The notes below the pieces were generated by a model. The model did no database searches. It was not told the DNA's origin and worked only from the letters and a program-made list of their open reading frames with translations. The position numbers and the translations under genes are program-made. Shown here piece by piece: positions 5,220-13,834 of a stretch of 13,971 nucleotides of DNA. Source of the DNA: Bifidobacteriaceae bacterium (GTDB lineage Bacteria; Actinomycetota; Actinomycetes; Actinomycetales; WQXJ01); the NCBI GenBank assembly GCA_031258055.1, contig JAIRNM010000275.1, forward strand, positions 1 through 13,971. The letters run 5' to 3'. How positions within the stretch are numbered: position 1 is the first letter of the stretch; each line of letters begins with the position of its first letter.

Positions 5220-5242
5220 AACACCCAGTTCGGGAAGGTGTT
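5220..5242 (-). terminator. hairpin over the ftsQ stop codon, weak terminator candidate
   Basis: AACACC and GGTGTT form a perfect 6-base stem around an 11-base loop, with one arm inside the TAA stop of ftsQ. There is no T run after it. It is at the right place to end the long dcw transcript but too weak alone to be sure. Confidence 0.25.
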
Positions 5243-6230
5243 AGCGGACTACCGGGAAGTCCGGGGCGGTGACGTCGATCGAGTGGACATCTGGTTGGTT
5301 CAACAGCACTTCGACGGCGGCAGCCTTGAGCGCGACGGAGGAAGAGTCCCCCCAGATCACTTGAACACCATTGGCCAGGGTGAACGCGACGGTGTCCTCA
5401 GTTTCGGCGCCAATTGTGGCGACCTGCCCGGACAGCCAAGAAGGCATGGCGCTGGCCACCCGCAGGACCGCTTCAACCGTGCGTTTATTGCCATCGGTCA
5501 GCGGCACGGCGATGACCGGCAGTCCCTCCGGCGCGGCGTCTACCCGCACAACCGGGTTGGCTTCAGCGTCCAACAAGACAAAGCCTTCACCGTCTTGGAC
5601 GGCCGCGGCAGCGACCCGCGGTTCGAGTTCAACAACCAGCCCGGTGGGCCAGGCGCGAGAGACCGAGGCCGACTTGACAGCCGAAAGCGCCATCAAACGA
5701 CGTTCGGTATTGCCGGGGCTGAGCCTGATCAGGGGCACGCCAACATCTTTGGCCAGCACCTTAGAGACATCGGGCCGCTGGATCCAGCCGCCCAGGCCTA
5801 AGACCTCGATGTCCCCGGCCCGCACCGCGAAAACGGGCGAGAACCACAGCATTGCCGCCAGTGAGGCCACGACCAGGGCTGGCACCAGCCACTTCATGAC
5901 CCGCGTGAAAGCCGACCAACGAGCCGCCCGGCGCCGGGCCTTGAAAACCGCTGCCGTCCGCTGGGCTGCTTCTTCGGCTGGGCTCGGCACCGGCTTGGCG
6001 ACCGGCCCCGGCCCTGGTGAGGCACTAGGCGTGAAGCTCCTACCAGCGAAAACGCGGCCAGAAGGGATTGCCTGGAGAGCCAAATCACTTGGTGCTCGCA
6101 GCTTTGGCGAATAAGCAGTGCGGCCCGGCACTCCCCCAGCGCGCGATTGCGCGGGCAAAGATGGGACGGACCGTCCGACGCTCGCGCCGGTGCCGCGGGA
6201 GCCGAAGCCCAGCCAGGTCGCCAGGCTCAT
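5241..6230 (-). CDS. ftsQ: cell division protein FtsQ (DivIB family)
   Basis: This is a 329-residue bitopic divisome protein that links early and late division proteins at the septum. The cytoplasmic N-terminus is long (about 113 residues) and rich in Pro, Ser, Gly and Ala, as common in actinobacteria. A basic stretch (KARRRAAR) leads into one membrane segment at about 114-135. Outside, the POTRA domain spans about 137-212 (GDIEVLGLGGWIQRPDV to VVELEPRVAAAAV), followed by the FtsQ/DivIB domain to the end. The ATG overlaps the murC stop as ATGA, which decides the start over an open extension further upstream. It is the last gene of the dcw group here; ftsZ does not follow. The length is somewhat above that of many family members because of the N-terminal tail. 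Confidence 0.9.
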   Translation of the reverse strand: MSLATWLGFGSRGTGASVGRSVPSLPAQSRAGGVPGRTAYSPKLRAPSDLALQAIPSGRVFAGRSFTPSASPGPGPVAKPVPSPAEEAAQRTAAVFKARRRAARWSAFTRVMKWLVPALVVASLAAMLWFSPVFAVRAGDIEVLGLGGWIQRPDVSKVLAKDVGVPLIRLSPGNTERRLMALSAVKSASVSRAWPTGLVVELEPRVAAAAVQDGEGFVLLDAEANPVVRVDAAPEGLPVIAVPLTDGNKRTVEAVLRVASAMPSWLSGQVATIGAETEDTVAFTLANGVQVIWGDSSSVALKAAAVEVLLNQPDVHSIDVTAPDFPVVR

Positions 6231-7615
6231 CGCGGCCGCGCTTCCAGGGCGGTGATGATCGGTTCGCCCAGTTCGGTGACATCCCCCGCTCCCATTGTTA
6301 GGACGATGCCGCCGGGCCGGGCCGCCGCCGCTACTAGCTGGGGCAGCGCCGCCCGGTCGCGCACCCAGACCACCTTGTCTGGGTCCATTTGGTCGGCGAT
6401 CAAACCAGAGTCGATTCCGGGTCGCGGTTGCTCGCGCGCGCCGTAAACATCGAGCAGCCAAACTTGGTCGGCAGCACTCAAGGCGGCCGCGAAGGCGGCG
6501 GCGAATTGCTCAGTGCGGGAGTACAGATGCGGCTGGAACACAACCAGCAGCTGACGGCTCGAAGCGTCGTCGGTGCTAGCGCCAGACACAAACGATTGCG
6601 CGGCCGCGCGGGCGGCGGCCAAAGTGGCAGTGATCTCAGTGGGATGGTGGGCGTAGTCGTCGAAGACGGCGACGCCGCCCGCTTCACCCCGCCGTTCGAG
6701 ACGCCGAGCAGTGCCCGCGAAAGCGGCCAGGCCGCGCCGCACCAAGGTTAACTCTTCCGGCCCGCCCACCTCGCGAAGCGAGCCAGCCGTCGAACCAGTA
6801 GACGAACCAGCCAGCCAGAGCGCGGCCAACCCAGCCGCTTCAGCGTTCAAGGCCATGTGCTGGCCGGCCAAGCCCAAGTCCGTCCAACCACCATCCAGGC
6901 CGTAGGCAATGATCTGGGGGCCGTGGGGCCTGGAACCGACTCGTTCCATCAAAGCCGCCGCGCCTAGGTCGCCGGCGCAAGCGATTAGGACACCGCCCGG
7001 CTGGATCAGTCCGGCGAAGCGGTCAAAGGCCGCCAAATAGGCTTCGACGGTGCCGTAATGATCGAGGTGGTCAGCCTCAATGTTGGTCACCACGGCCAGT
7101 TCAGGGCGGTAATTCAAGAATGATTCGTCTGATTCGTCCGCTTCGATCACCATCACGTCGCTAGGGCCCAAGCGGGCTCCGGAACCGCGCCCAGACAACT
7201 CCGAGCCAATCGCATAGGACGGTTCCAGGCCGAGGGCTTCAAGCGCTGACACGATCATCGCGGCGGTCGTGGTCTTGCCATGGGTTCCCGCCACCGCCAC
7301 TAAGCGCCGACCGCGCGCCAGTGTGGCCAACGCCTCCGAACGGTGTTGGACCACTAGACCGTCAGCCCCAAGAGCGGCCGCCAATTCGGGCACGGACGGT
7401 TTGACAGCACTGGAAACAACCAGCCGGTCGACCCCCTTCAGGTGAGTCGGCGAATGGCCGACCGAGACGCGCACCCCGAGTTTTTCCAGTCGCGCCAAGG
7501 TGGGCGATGCTTTCCCATCGCAGCCAGACACGGTGTTGCCAACGGCCGCCTCTAGTTCGGCCACGGCGGCCATGCCAACACCGCCGACCCCCATCAGGTG
7601 AACACTCTCAGTCAA
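6227..7615 (-). CDS. murC: UDP-N-acetylmuramate--L-alanine ligase
   Basis: This 462-residue cytoplasmic Mur ligase adds L-Ala to UDP-MurNAc using ATP, the first step of the stem peptide. The N-terminal nucleotide-sugar binding loop is GVGGVGMAAVA (9-19). The ATP loop GTHGKTTT is at 110-117, the central-domain Glu/Asp/His cluster is in IEADESDESF and NIEADHLDHYG, and the C-terminal domain has DDYAHHPTEI (319-328), FQPHLYSRT and DVYGAREQPRPGI, all diagnostic of MurC. The start is a TTG overlapping the murG stop (TTGA). It places the Rossmann loop close to the N-terminus, slightly shorter than in some actinobacterial MurC proteins. The stop overlaps the ftsQ ATG, so the three genes are translationally coupled. 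Confidence 0.96.
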   Translation of the reverse strand: MTESVHLMGVGGVGMAAVAELEAAVGNTVSGCDGKASPTLARLEKLGVRVSVGHSPTHLKGVDRLVVSSAVKPSVPELAAALGADGLVVQHRSEALATLARGRRLVAVAGTHGKTTTAAMIVSALEALGLEPSYAIGSELSGRGSGARLGPSDVMVIEADESDESFLNYRPELAVVTNIEADHLDHYGTVEAYLAAFDRFAGLIQPGGVLIACAGDLGAAALMERVGSRPHGPQIIAYGLDGGWTDLGLAGQHMALNAEAAGLAALWLAGSSTGSTAGSLREVGGPEELTLVRRGLAAFAGTARRLERRGEAGGVAVFDDYAHHPTEITATLAAARAAAQSFVSGASTDDASSRQLLVVFQPHLYSRTEQFAAAFAAALSAADQVWLLDVYGAREQPRPGIDSGLIADQMDPDKVVWVRDRAALPQLVAAAARPGGIVLTMGAGDVTELGEPIITALEARPR

Positions 7616-8700
7616 GAAGCAACCACCGTCTCCACCAGCGCCGCGAGCCGTGCGGCGCCATCCCTAATGGCGACCGATGCCGCCGCCTCAGACATAGCCG
7701 CCAGCCGCTTGTCATCGACCAGCAGGTCAGCCAGATGGACGCGCGCCCAGTCGGCGAAGTCCGCGTCCGCGACGATTTCAGCCCCACCGGCCTGGACTAA
7801 GCCAGCGGCGTTCAGGCGCTGTTCGCCGTTGCCGATCGCCAGCGGCACGAGCACCGACGGCAAGCCGCAGCAGGCCAGTTCGCAGACGGTAGCGGCACCG
7901 GCCCGCTGGACCGCCAAATCAGCGGCGGCTAGGGCCAACTCCATCCGCTCCAGGTACTCCAGGACGTGGTACCGCTCAGATCCAGCCAAACCTGATACGG
8001 CGGCGGACACAGCCCCCGCCTTGCCCCGGCCGGTCAAGTGCAACACCTGGGCGCCGCTGGCCAAAAGCCGGTCCGCCACCCCCACAACAGCGCTGTTCAA
8101 GTTGACGGCGCCAAGGGAACCGCCGGAGACCAGCAGGGTCGACCGGTCCGGCTCCAAGCCCAGCAACTCCCGCGCTCCGGCCCTAGCCGAGGCCCGGTCT
8201 AAGGTCGCCACCGCCGGGCGCAGCGGCATCCCAACTAACCGCGCCCCAGGCAAAGGTGTGCCAGCGAAGGCCACGCCCACGGCAGCGGCCCGCTTGGAAC
8301 CCCAACGGTTGGCCAGACCGGGCCGGGCGTTGGCTTCATGGACAATGATCGGCAGTCCGCGCGCCGCCGCCACCCGGTAGACGGGGGTGGCGACATAACC
8401 GCCGAATCCAACGACGGCATCGGGCGCGAAATCGGTCAGGAACTCCCCGAGCGAGCGCACCGCCCGGAACCAAAGCCCAGGGAAACGCAATGCGTAAGCG
8501 CCGGGCCGACGCGGCAGCGGCACCTTCGGGATGGTCACCAGTTCAAGCCCGGCGGCCGGTACTAGGCTCGCCTCAATGCCCTCGGCCGTGCCGACCGCCC
8601 GCAGTTCAACCTCCGCCTGGCGGCGCCGCAACTCGTTCGCCAGCGCCAACAGCGGCCCGACATGCCCGTAAGTGCCTCCCCCGGCCAGCACCAGTTTCAC
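7612..8700 (-). CDS. murG: MurG, lipid II-forming GlcNAc transferase
   Basis: This 362-residue GT-B glycosyltransferase at the inner face of the membrane moves GlcNAc from UDP-GlcNAc to lipid I, giving lipid II. The first glycine loop is GGGTYGHVGP at 7-16, with His13 kept. The second is VVGFGGYVATP near residue 100. The donor-binding half has VSGGSLGAVNLN and the motif AGAATVCELACCGLPSVLVPLA followed by a Gln and NA. In most MurG proteins the residue after GGGT is Ala or Gly; here it is Tyr. The start is GTG, overlapping the ftsW stop (GTGA), and the stop overlaps the murC TTG. The length is normal. Confidence 0.96.
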   Translation of the reverse strand: MKLVLAGGGTYGHVGPLLALANELRRRQAEVELRAVGTAEGIEASLVPAAGLELVTIPKVPLPRRPGAYALRFPGLWFRAVRSLGEFLTDFAPDAVVGFGGYVATPVYRVAAARGLPIIVHEANARPGLANRWGSKRAAAVGVAFAGTPLPGARLVGMPLRPAVATLDRASARAGARELLGLEPDRSTLLVSGGSLGAVNLNSAVVGVADRLLASGAQVLHLTGRGKAGAVSAAVSGLAGSERYHVLEYLERMELALAAADLAVQRAGAATVCELACCGLPSVLVPLAIGNGEQRLNAAGLVQAGGAEIVADADFADWARVHLADLLVDDKRLAAMSEAAASVAIRDGAARLAALVETVVAS

Positions 8701-9956
8701 GATCCCGTCCCCGCACCGACCCCGGAGGAGCCAACTGGACTGGCGGCCACAACCGAACCGACGCGGCTAGCCCGAGGCGAGCGCAGGCGCAATGCCTCCG
8801 CCACCCGCCGGTCGGTTCGCATCAAGCCGAAGACCACGCCGATCGCCGCCAAACAACTGATCAGGGCCGACCCGCCAGCTGAGACAAATGGCAGCGGCAC
8901 GCCGATCACCGGCAACAGCTTGATGACCATGCCAATGTTGATCAAGGCTTGGCCCTCAATCCAGCAGGCGATCGTGCCCACGGCGACCTGGACGGGACGG
9001 CTCGGGTGAAGCCTGACCACCTGGAACAGGCCAAACCCGAGGAACCCGAACAGTGCGAGCACGGTCAAAGACCCAGCCAGGCCCATTTCCTCACCAATGA
9101 TGGCAAAAATGAAGTCCGACTCAGCCTGGGAAAGATACGACCATTTGCCGCGCGAGGCGCCCAATCCGGCGCCGACCCAACCGCCGGAGGCGAGCGAGTA
9201 GAGGGATTGCCGGATCTGCCAGCATTGATCGGCCATCTCGTCGCAGGCTTGCCGGTCGAAGGCGGCGGTCAGGCGGGCCAACCGGTGCGGCGAACTCAAA
9301 ACGATGGCCGCTCCGGCCACACCCATCGACCCGGCCAAAACCAACAGCTTGGACCAAGGAACTCCGGCCAAGACCAGGGCGCCGAAGGCCATCACCCCTA
9401 TGACCAGCGCTGTTCCGGCGTCGTCGCCTTTCATGACCAGGCCCATGCCAAGCCCAATCCCGATCAGCCCCGGCAAGACCAGATCAGACCATTTGGTCAA
9501 GACGTCTTTCTTGATGGCCAAGACTGACCCGAGCCACAGGGCCAGGCCGAACTTGATGAACTCGGACGGCTGGATGGTGGTGAAACCCAGGTCGAGCCAG
9601 TTCCGGTTGCCGAATTCGTCGCGCCCCAGCGGCGTTGCCACAACCAGTGCTTGCAGGGCCAGCGTGACCAGGAGGGCGGTCCAGGCGACGGCCCGCCCCA
9701 GCAGCCGGTGGGTGTGGGACAGGATAGCCCCAATAGCCACTCCGATCAGCGCGTAAGCGGCCTGAGAGAGCCCCGCCTTGTAGGGGCTTTCGCCATCGTT
9801 GAGGGCGGAAATGGTGTGGGCGGACATCGTCATGAACAATCCGACCACGGTCAGCAGTCCAACCGAGATCAGGATCATCAGGTGGGCGGTTGACAGCGCC
9901 CGGAGCCGTTCCGGGGCTAGCGGCTCGTCGCTCAGCGGTTCAGGCGACATCTGCAC
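8697..9956 (-). CDS. ftsW: FtsW, septal peptidoglycan glycosyltransferase (SEDS family)
   Basis: This polytopic membrane protein of 419 residues polymerises lipid II into septal glycan together with a class B penicillin-binding protein. It shows about ten hydrophobic segments between residues 24 and 385. SEDS motifs are NRNWLDLG and TIQPSEFIKFGLALWLG (127-143), GDDAGTALV (177-185), ASGGWVGAGLGAS (256-268), the KWSYLSQAESDFIFAIIGEE block (271-290) with the conserved Asp281, and PFVSAGGSALI. An outside loop before residue 256 carries two cysteines (238 and 245) that could pair. The C-terminal cytoplasmic tail of about 40 residues is Ser/Gly/Arg-rich. The GTG start at 9956 has AAAGG 7 bases upstream and overlaps murD by 17 bases; an ATG two codons on is the alternative. 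Confidence 0.95.
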   Translation of the reverse strand: MQMSPEPLSDEPLAPERLRALSTAHLMILISVGLLTVVGLFMTMSAHTISALNDGESPYKAGLSQAAYALIGVAIGAILSHTHRLLGRAVAWTALLVTLALQALVVATPLGRDEFGNRNWLDLGFTTIQPSEFIKFGLALWLGSVLAIKKDVLTKWSDLVLPGLIGIGLGMGLVMKGDDAGTALVIGVMAFGALVLAGVPWSKLLVLAGSMGVAGAAIVLSSPHRLARLTAAFDRQACDEMADQCWQIRQSLYSLASGGWVGAGLGASRGKWSYLSQAESDFIFAIIGEEMGLAGSLTVLALFGFLGFGLFQVVRLHPSRPVQVAVGTIACWIEGQALINIGMVIKLLPVIGVPLPFVSAGGSALISCLAAIGVVFGLMRTDRRVAEALRLRSPRASRVGSVVAASPVGSSGVGAGTGS

Positions 9957-11346
9957 TCACCAACCTTTCGACTGCTTGGGCAAAGGCCCGGCCCCGCTCG
10001 GCGTAGGAATCGAATTGGTCCATGGAGGCGCTGGCCGGGGCCAGCAGCACCGTGTCGCCCGGTTCGGCCAGCGCTGCCGCCGCCGCTACCGTCCGTTCCA
10101 TCAGGTTCTCTCCCGGCGCGATTTCAAGAACCGGTAGCCCGGGAGCGCCAGCGGCCAGAGCCGCCGTCAGTTCATGGTGATCCAGGCCGATCAGCACCGC
10201 CGCTTTGAGCCGGTCGGAGCGCCGGGCCACCAGCGACTCGAAGCGGGCGCCTTTGGCCAGGCCACCGGCGATCCAGACGACCGAACCGGCCGGGAAACAA
10301 CCGAGGGCGGCGGCGGCGGCATGGGCGTTAGTCGCCTTCGAATCATCGACGAAGCGCACACCGGAAATCTCAGCGATTTCCTCCCGCCGGTGGGCGCCGG
10401 GGCGAAAACCGCGCAGGGTTTGGCCGATTCCGTCCACTTCCGTCCCGTAAGCCAGCGCTAAGGCAATAGCCGCCAGGACGTCAGCCACCAGATCGGGAGC
10501 CAGACGGCCGTCCGGCCCGGCCAAATGGGCCAGATCATCGAGTGAGACCAGCGGCCGCGCCTGGCGCCAGCGCTCCGGCCCGAAAGCTCGGTCCACTATC
10601 TGCCGGTCGACCAGGCCGATTTCACCCAAACGGGGAGCCGCCAAAGTGAAGCCAACAGCGCGCGGTTCCGCCTCGTCGCCCCCGCCAGCGCCCGGGGGCA
10701 CCGCCGCCAGCGCTGCGGCCCTCGCCGCCGGATCAGCGGCGTTGTAAACGCAAAACCGCTCTACACCGCTAAAAACACGGGCCTTATCGGCGGCATAAGC
10801 CTCGAAGGAACCGTGCCAATCAATGTGGTCGGCGGCTACATTCAACAACGCCGCCGCCAAAGGGCGAACCGAAGTGGTGTAGTGCAGTTGAAATGACGAA
10901 AGCTCAACCGCGAAGACCTCTGTCGAAGCCTCTAGCACAGCACTGACCAGCGGATTCCCAACGTTGCCGACGGCCACGGCGCGGGCACCGCCAGCCACCA
11001 AGAGATCACGCAGCAACTCCACGGTGGTGGTCTTGCCGTTGGTGCCGGTCAAAGTCAGCCAAGGCGCGGCCGGATTGGCCCTCAGCTGCCAGGCCAACTC
11101 CACTTCCGACCAAACCGGCAGCTCGGCCGCTCGCGCCGCCTGCAAGAGCGGCGATCCGGGCGCCCAGCCGGGCGAGACAACCAGCCGGTCGAGCGACGAC
11201 AGATCAACCGAAGCGGGCGGGAGGGTTCCTTCGGCGGCATCGTCAATAAGCGTCAGGGTGGCGCCCAACGGCTCCAACGCCGCCACCGCCGCCCGGCCGG
11301 ACAAGCCCAACCCGGCCACGCCGATACGCTGCCCCGCCAAATTCAC
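9940..11346 (-). CDS. murD: UDP-N-acetylmuramoylalanine--D-glutamate ligase
   Basis: This 468-residue cytoplasmic ligase adds D-Glu to UDP-MurNAc-L-Ala. The N-terminal Rossmann loop is VAGLGLSGRAA. The ATP loop GTNGKTTT is at 101-108. The central domain has AVELSSFQLH and NVAADHIDWHGSFEAYAADKARV, whose Lys is probably the carbamylated residue of the family. The C-terminal domain has DDSKATNAHAAAAAL, AGGLAKG and LLAPASASMDQFDSYAERG, all typical of MurD. The start is GTG in a GTGA overlap with mraY. An open extension upstream would only run back over the end of mraY. The stop lies inside the first codons of ftsW. Confidence 0.96.
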   Translation of the reverse strand: MNLAGQRIGVAGLGLSGRAAVAALEPLGATLTLIDDAAEGTLPPASVDLSSLDRLVVSPGWAPGSPLLQAARAAELPVWSEVELAWQLRANPAAPWLTLTGTNGKTTTVELLRDLLVAGGARAVAVGNVGNPLVSAVLEASTEVFAVELSSFQLHYTTSVRPLAAALLNVAADHIDWHGSFEAYAADKARVFSGVERFCVYNAADPAARAAALAAVPPGAGGGDEAEPRAVGFTLAAPRLGEIGLVDRQIVDRAFGPERWRQARPLVSLDDLAHLAGPDGRLAPDLVADVLAAIALALAYGTEVDGIGQTLRGFRPGAHRREEIAEISGVRFVDDSKATNAHAAAAALGCFPAGSVVWIAGGLAKGARFESLVARRSDRLKAAVLIGLDHHELTAALAAGAPGLPVLEIAPGENLMERTVAAAAALAEPGDTVLLAPASASMDQFDSYAERGRAFAQAVERLVSADVA

Positions 11347-12428
11347 CGCGCCACCACCCACTCGGCGTAGAACATGCCCAAGCCGACCGCCACGAACAAG
11401 GCGCAAATCAGCCAGAAACGGATAACTATGGTGGTTTCACCCCAGCCGGACAGCTCAAAATGATGGTGCAGCGGCGCCATCTTGAAGACCCGCTTGCCGC
11501 CAGACAGCTTGAACCAACCGATCTGGATGATGTCGCTGGCAGCTACCAGTACGAACAAGCCGCCGATCAGCGCCGCCAAGATTTCGGTGCGCGTGACGAT
11601 GGAAATGCCGGCGAAGGCACCGCCCAGCGCGAGGGCGCCTGTATCGCCCATGAAGATGGCGGCGGGATGGACATTCCACCACAGGAAGCCGAGGCAGGCA
11701 CCGGTGATGGCGGCGGCGATCATGGCGACATCAAGCGGGTCGCGCATGACGTAACAGTGGGTCAGCGCTTCGCCCGCCTCGCAGAGATTCGAGATGCCCC
11801 AAAGCGTCACAATGATGTAGGCGGCGAACACCATGGCGGCGGCGCCGGTGGCCAGCCCGTCTAGGCCATCGGTCAAGTTGACGGCGTTGGTCCAAGCGGT
11901 AATCAAGAAGTTCGCCCAGAGCACGAACAGCACAAGGCCAAGCGCTCGGCCCGCGAAAGCGAGGTCCAGGGGCGTGTCCCGGAGAAAAGAAATCTTGAAC
12001 GAAGCGGGCGTCCAACCACGCTGGGAGGGAAAGTGAATCGCCAGGAGGGCAAAACTAACGCCGATGGCGCCCTGGCCGATGAACTTCGCGGCTGGCCTCA
12101 GCCCGAGCGAACGTTGGCGGGAAATCTTGATGAAATCGTCCAGGAAACCGACTACGCCCATGCCTACAAACAGGAACAACACCAGCAAGGCGGATAGCCG
12201 GGGCTGGCGCCACAAGATCAGGTCGGCTAAGAAGTAGGCGGCCACCGCCGCCACAATGATGACCACGCCGCCCATGGTCGGGGTGCCGCGCTTGGTGTAG
12301 TGGGCGGTCGGGCCGTCCTGGCGGATGAACTGGCCATATGACTTCTTCACCAAGAAGCGGGCGAACAGGCGGGTGCCGAACAGCGCCAGCAGCAGAGCCA
12401 GCGCGAACGAGTAAAGGATGTTTAGCAT
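11343..12428 (-). CDS. mraY: phospho-N-acetylmuramoyl-pentapeptide transferase
   Basis: This integral membrane enzyme of 361 residues, the standard length, moves phospho-MurNAc-pentapeptide from UDP to undecaprenyl phosphate, making lipid I. Motifs in order: DGPTAHYTKRGTPTMGG (38-54), the Asp pair in GFLDDFIK (94-101), NAVNLTDGLDGLATG (181-195), WNVHPAAIFMGDTGALALGG (251-270) and the triple His of APLHHHFELSGW (318-329). About ten membrane helices are evident from the hydrophobic pattern. The ATG at 12426-12428 has GGAAG at a good distance and overlaps the end of murF by 7 bases; the longer open frame upstream only covers murF coding sequence. The stop overlaps the murD GTG. Confidence 0.97.
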   Translation of the reverse strand: MLNILYSFALALLLALFGTRLFARFLVKKSYGQFIRQDGPTAHYTKRGTPTMGGVVIIVAAVAAYFLADLILWRQPRLSALLVLFLFVGMGVVGFLDDFIKISRQRSLGLRPAAKFIGQGAIGVSFALLAIHFPSQRGWTPASFKISFLRDTPLDLAFAGRALGLVLFVLWANFLITAWTNAVNLTDGLDGLATGAAAMVFAAYIIVTLWGISNLCEAGEALTHCYVMRDPLDVAMIAAAITGACLGFLWWNVHPAAIFMGDTGALALGGAFAGISIVTRTEILAALIGGLFVLVAASDIIQIGWFKLSGGKRVFKMAPLHHHFELSGWGETTIVIRFWLICALFVAVGLGMFYAEWVVAR

Positions 12429-13831
12429 TGACCGTCTTCCAGGGTGAGCTGGTCCGATACCTTCCAGAGGTTGGTTCCATGAGAACCCTTGATCAAAATG
12501 AACTCCTGCCCCGCGACGGCTTCGAGATGGCTGACCAAGCCATCGGTGTCTGGCCAAAACTCTACGGCCTGACCTTCGCCCAGGGACGCAGACACGGCGG
12601 TATGGACGGCCCTGGCGCCCTCGCCCACAACTATGACGCGCTCAAAGCCTTGGCGTGCCAGCATTTGACCCACCCGGCGGTGTTCTTTGAGTGAGCTAGG
12701 CCCCAACTCAAGCATTTCGCCGATAACCGCGATCACGCCCCGCCCGGCTCGCTTGGCCATTGACCCGACTGTCTCAATGGCGGCCGCCATCGACTCTGGG
12801 TTGGCGTTGTAGGAGTCATCGACCAAGGTGGCGCCGCCAGGCAGCGGGTTGAGAGCCATGCGGTGCGAACTGACGGCTCTGACACCATCAAGCGCTTCGA
12901 TGATCGGCCTCAGTTTCAGCCCCGCCGCCCGCGCCCCGGCTACCGCCGCCAACACGTTCGTCGCCTGGTGTAGACCGATCAGTCGGGTGCTAAGCGGCAA
13001 TTCCTGGCCGGTTTCTTGGTCTTTGACGGTCATTTCCAGTTCACCGCTGGAGTTAACCCGGGCTTTGTCGCCCCGCACCCTCGCCATCTCATCGAAGCCG
13101 AACGAGATCAAGTGTTCGGGCGCTTGGAAGGACATCGCCCGGACCAGTCGGTCGTCGCTGTTCAGCACGGCGGTTCCCTCTTGGGACATCCCCGTCAACA
13201 GTTCGGCCTTGGCGCGGGCGATCACCTCACGCGAGCCGAATTCACCCAGGTGAGCTTTACCGACCCCCAACACAATGGCCACATCCGGCACCGCGATCCG
13301 GGTCAAGGCGGCGATCTCACCCTCATGGTTGGCGCCCATCTCCAGGACCACATATTGGGTCCTAGGGCTGGCCCGTACCACCGTCAACGGCACGCCAAGG
13401 TGGTTGTTGAACGATCCTTCGGCAGCGACCGTCGGGCCATGCCGAGCCACGATCATGGCCAGCAGGTCTTTCGTGGTGGTCTTCCCGGCCGAACCAGTCA
13501 CCGCGATCACCTTCATGTCCACAGCCGCCATACGAGTGCGCCTAAAGGCCACCTCCGCTAGCTGGCCGAGCGCCACCACAGCGTCCTTGACCAGAGCGGT
13601 TGGACCCGGCACCGGTTCCGTGACCAGGGCCAGGGGGGAACCGGCGGCGGCGGCCTGGGCCACGAAGTCATGGCCGTTGACGCGTGAACCAGGCAGGGCC
13701 ACGAAAACCCGGCCGGGACCGGCCTGACGCGAGTCGATCACCACGCCGGTAACCGGCGCCTGAGGGTCAACGGTTGGGCCCAGCTGCGCCCCAATCGCGG
13801 CCGCCACCGCACCTGTGTTCCAAGGAATCAT
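12422..13831 (-). CDS. murF: UDP-MurNAc-tripeptide--D-alanyl-D-alanine ligase
   Basis: This 469-residue cytoplasmic ligase joins the dipeptide D-Ala-D-Ala to the UDP-MurNAc-tripeptide, finishing the precursor used by MraY next door. The N-terminal domain has VVIDSRQAGPGRVFVALPG (30-48) and NGHDFV. The ATP loop is GSAGKTTTK at 113-121. GSFNNHLGVPLTV, LEMGANHEGEI and GVGKAHLGEFGS follow. The C-terminal domain has VDDSYNANPESM, VIGEMLELG and ILIKGSHGTNLW, all MurF hallmarks. The ATG has GGAAGG just upstream, and the gap to the murE stop is only 3 bases. The stop lies within the start of mraY, so translation is coupled. Confidence 0.97.
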   Translation of the reverse strand: MIPWNTGAVAAAIGAQLGPTVDPQAPVTGVVIDSRQAGPGRVFVALPGSRVNGHDFVAQAAAAGSPLALVTEPVPGPTALVKDAVVALGQLAEVAFRRTRMAAVDMKVIAVTGSAGKTTTKDLLAMIVARHGPTVAAEGSFNNHLGVPLTVVRASPRTQYVVLEMGANHEGEIAALTRIAVPDVAIVLGVGKAHLGEFGSREVIARAKAELLTGMSQEGTAVLNSDDRLVRAMSFQAPEHLISFGFDEMARVRGDKARVNSSGELEMTVKDQETGQELPLSTRLIGLHQATNVLAAVAGARAAGLKLRPIIEALDGVRAVSSHRMALNPLPGGATLVDDSYNANPESMAAAIETVGSMAKRAGRGVIAVIGEMLELGPSSLKEHRRVGQMLARQGFERVIVVGEGARAVHTAVSASLGEGQAVEFWPDTDGLVSHLEAVAGQEFILIKGSHGTNLWKVSDQLTLEDGQC

Positions 13832-13834
13832 CTC

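Larger units (their letters stand above)
4899..5240. other. gap between ftsQ and tig: leader, promoter, repeated motifs
   Basis: No gene and no tRNA are visible in this stretch of about 340 bases. In actinobacteria ftsZ often follows ftsQ; here nothing of it is present. The stretch holds a possible tig promoter (4984-5010), two tandem copies of a TTGGCCGWGCWYC-like motif (5139-5151 and 5154-5166), an inverted copy (5015-5026), a GATCG-CGATC palindrome (5197-5208) and a hairpin over the ftsQ stop (5220-5242). Confidence 0.5.

Noticed and set aside
5022..5240. tRNA gene near tig, as found in some actinobacteria
   Set aside because: I could find no T-loop GTTCGA-type sequence with matching acceptor and anticodon stems on either strand.
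5371..6114. Plus-strand open frame of 247 codons opposite ftsQ
   Set aside because: It lies antisense to a clearly conserved gene, is Ala/Ser/Thr/Arg-rich with no domain, and is explained by GC-rich codon bias. The same applies to the other long plus-strand frames over tig, murC, murG, ftsW and murF.
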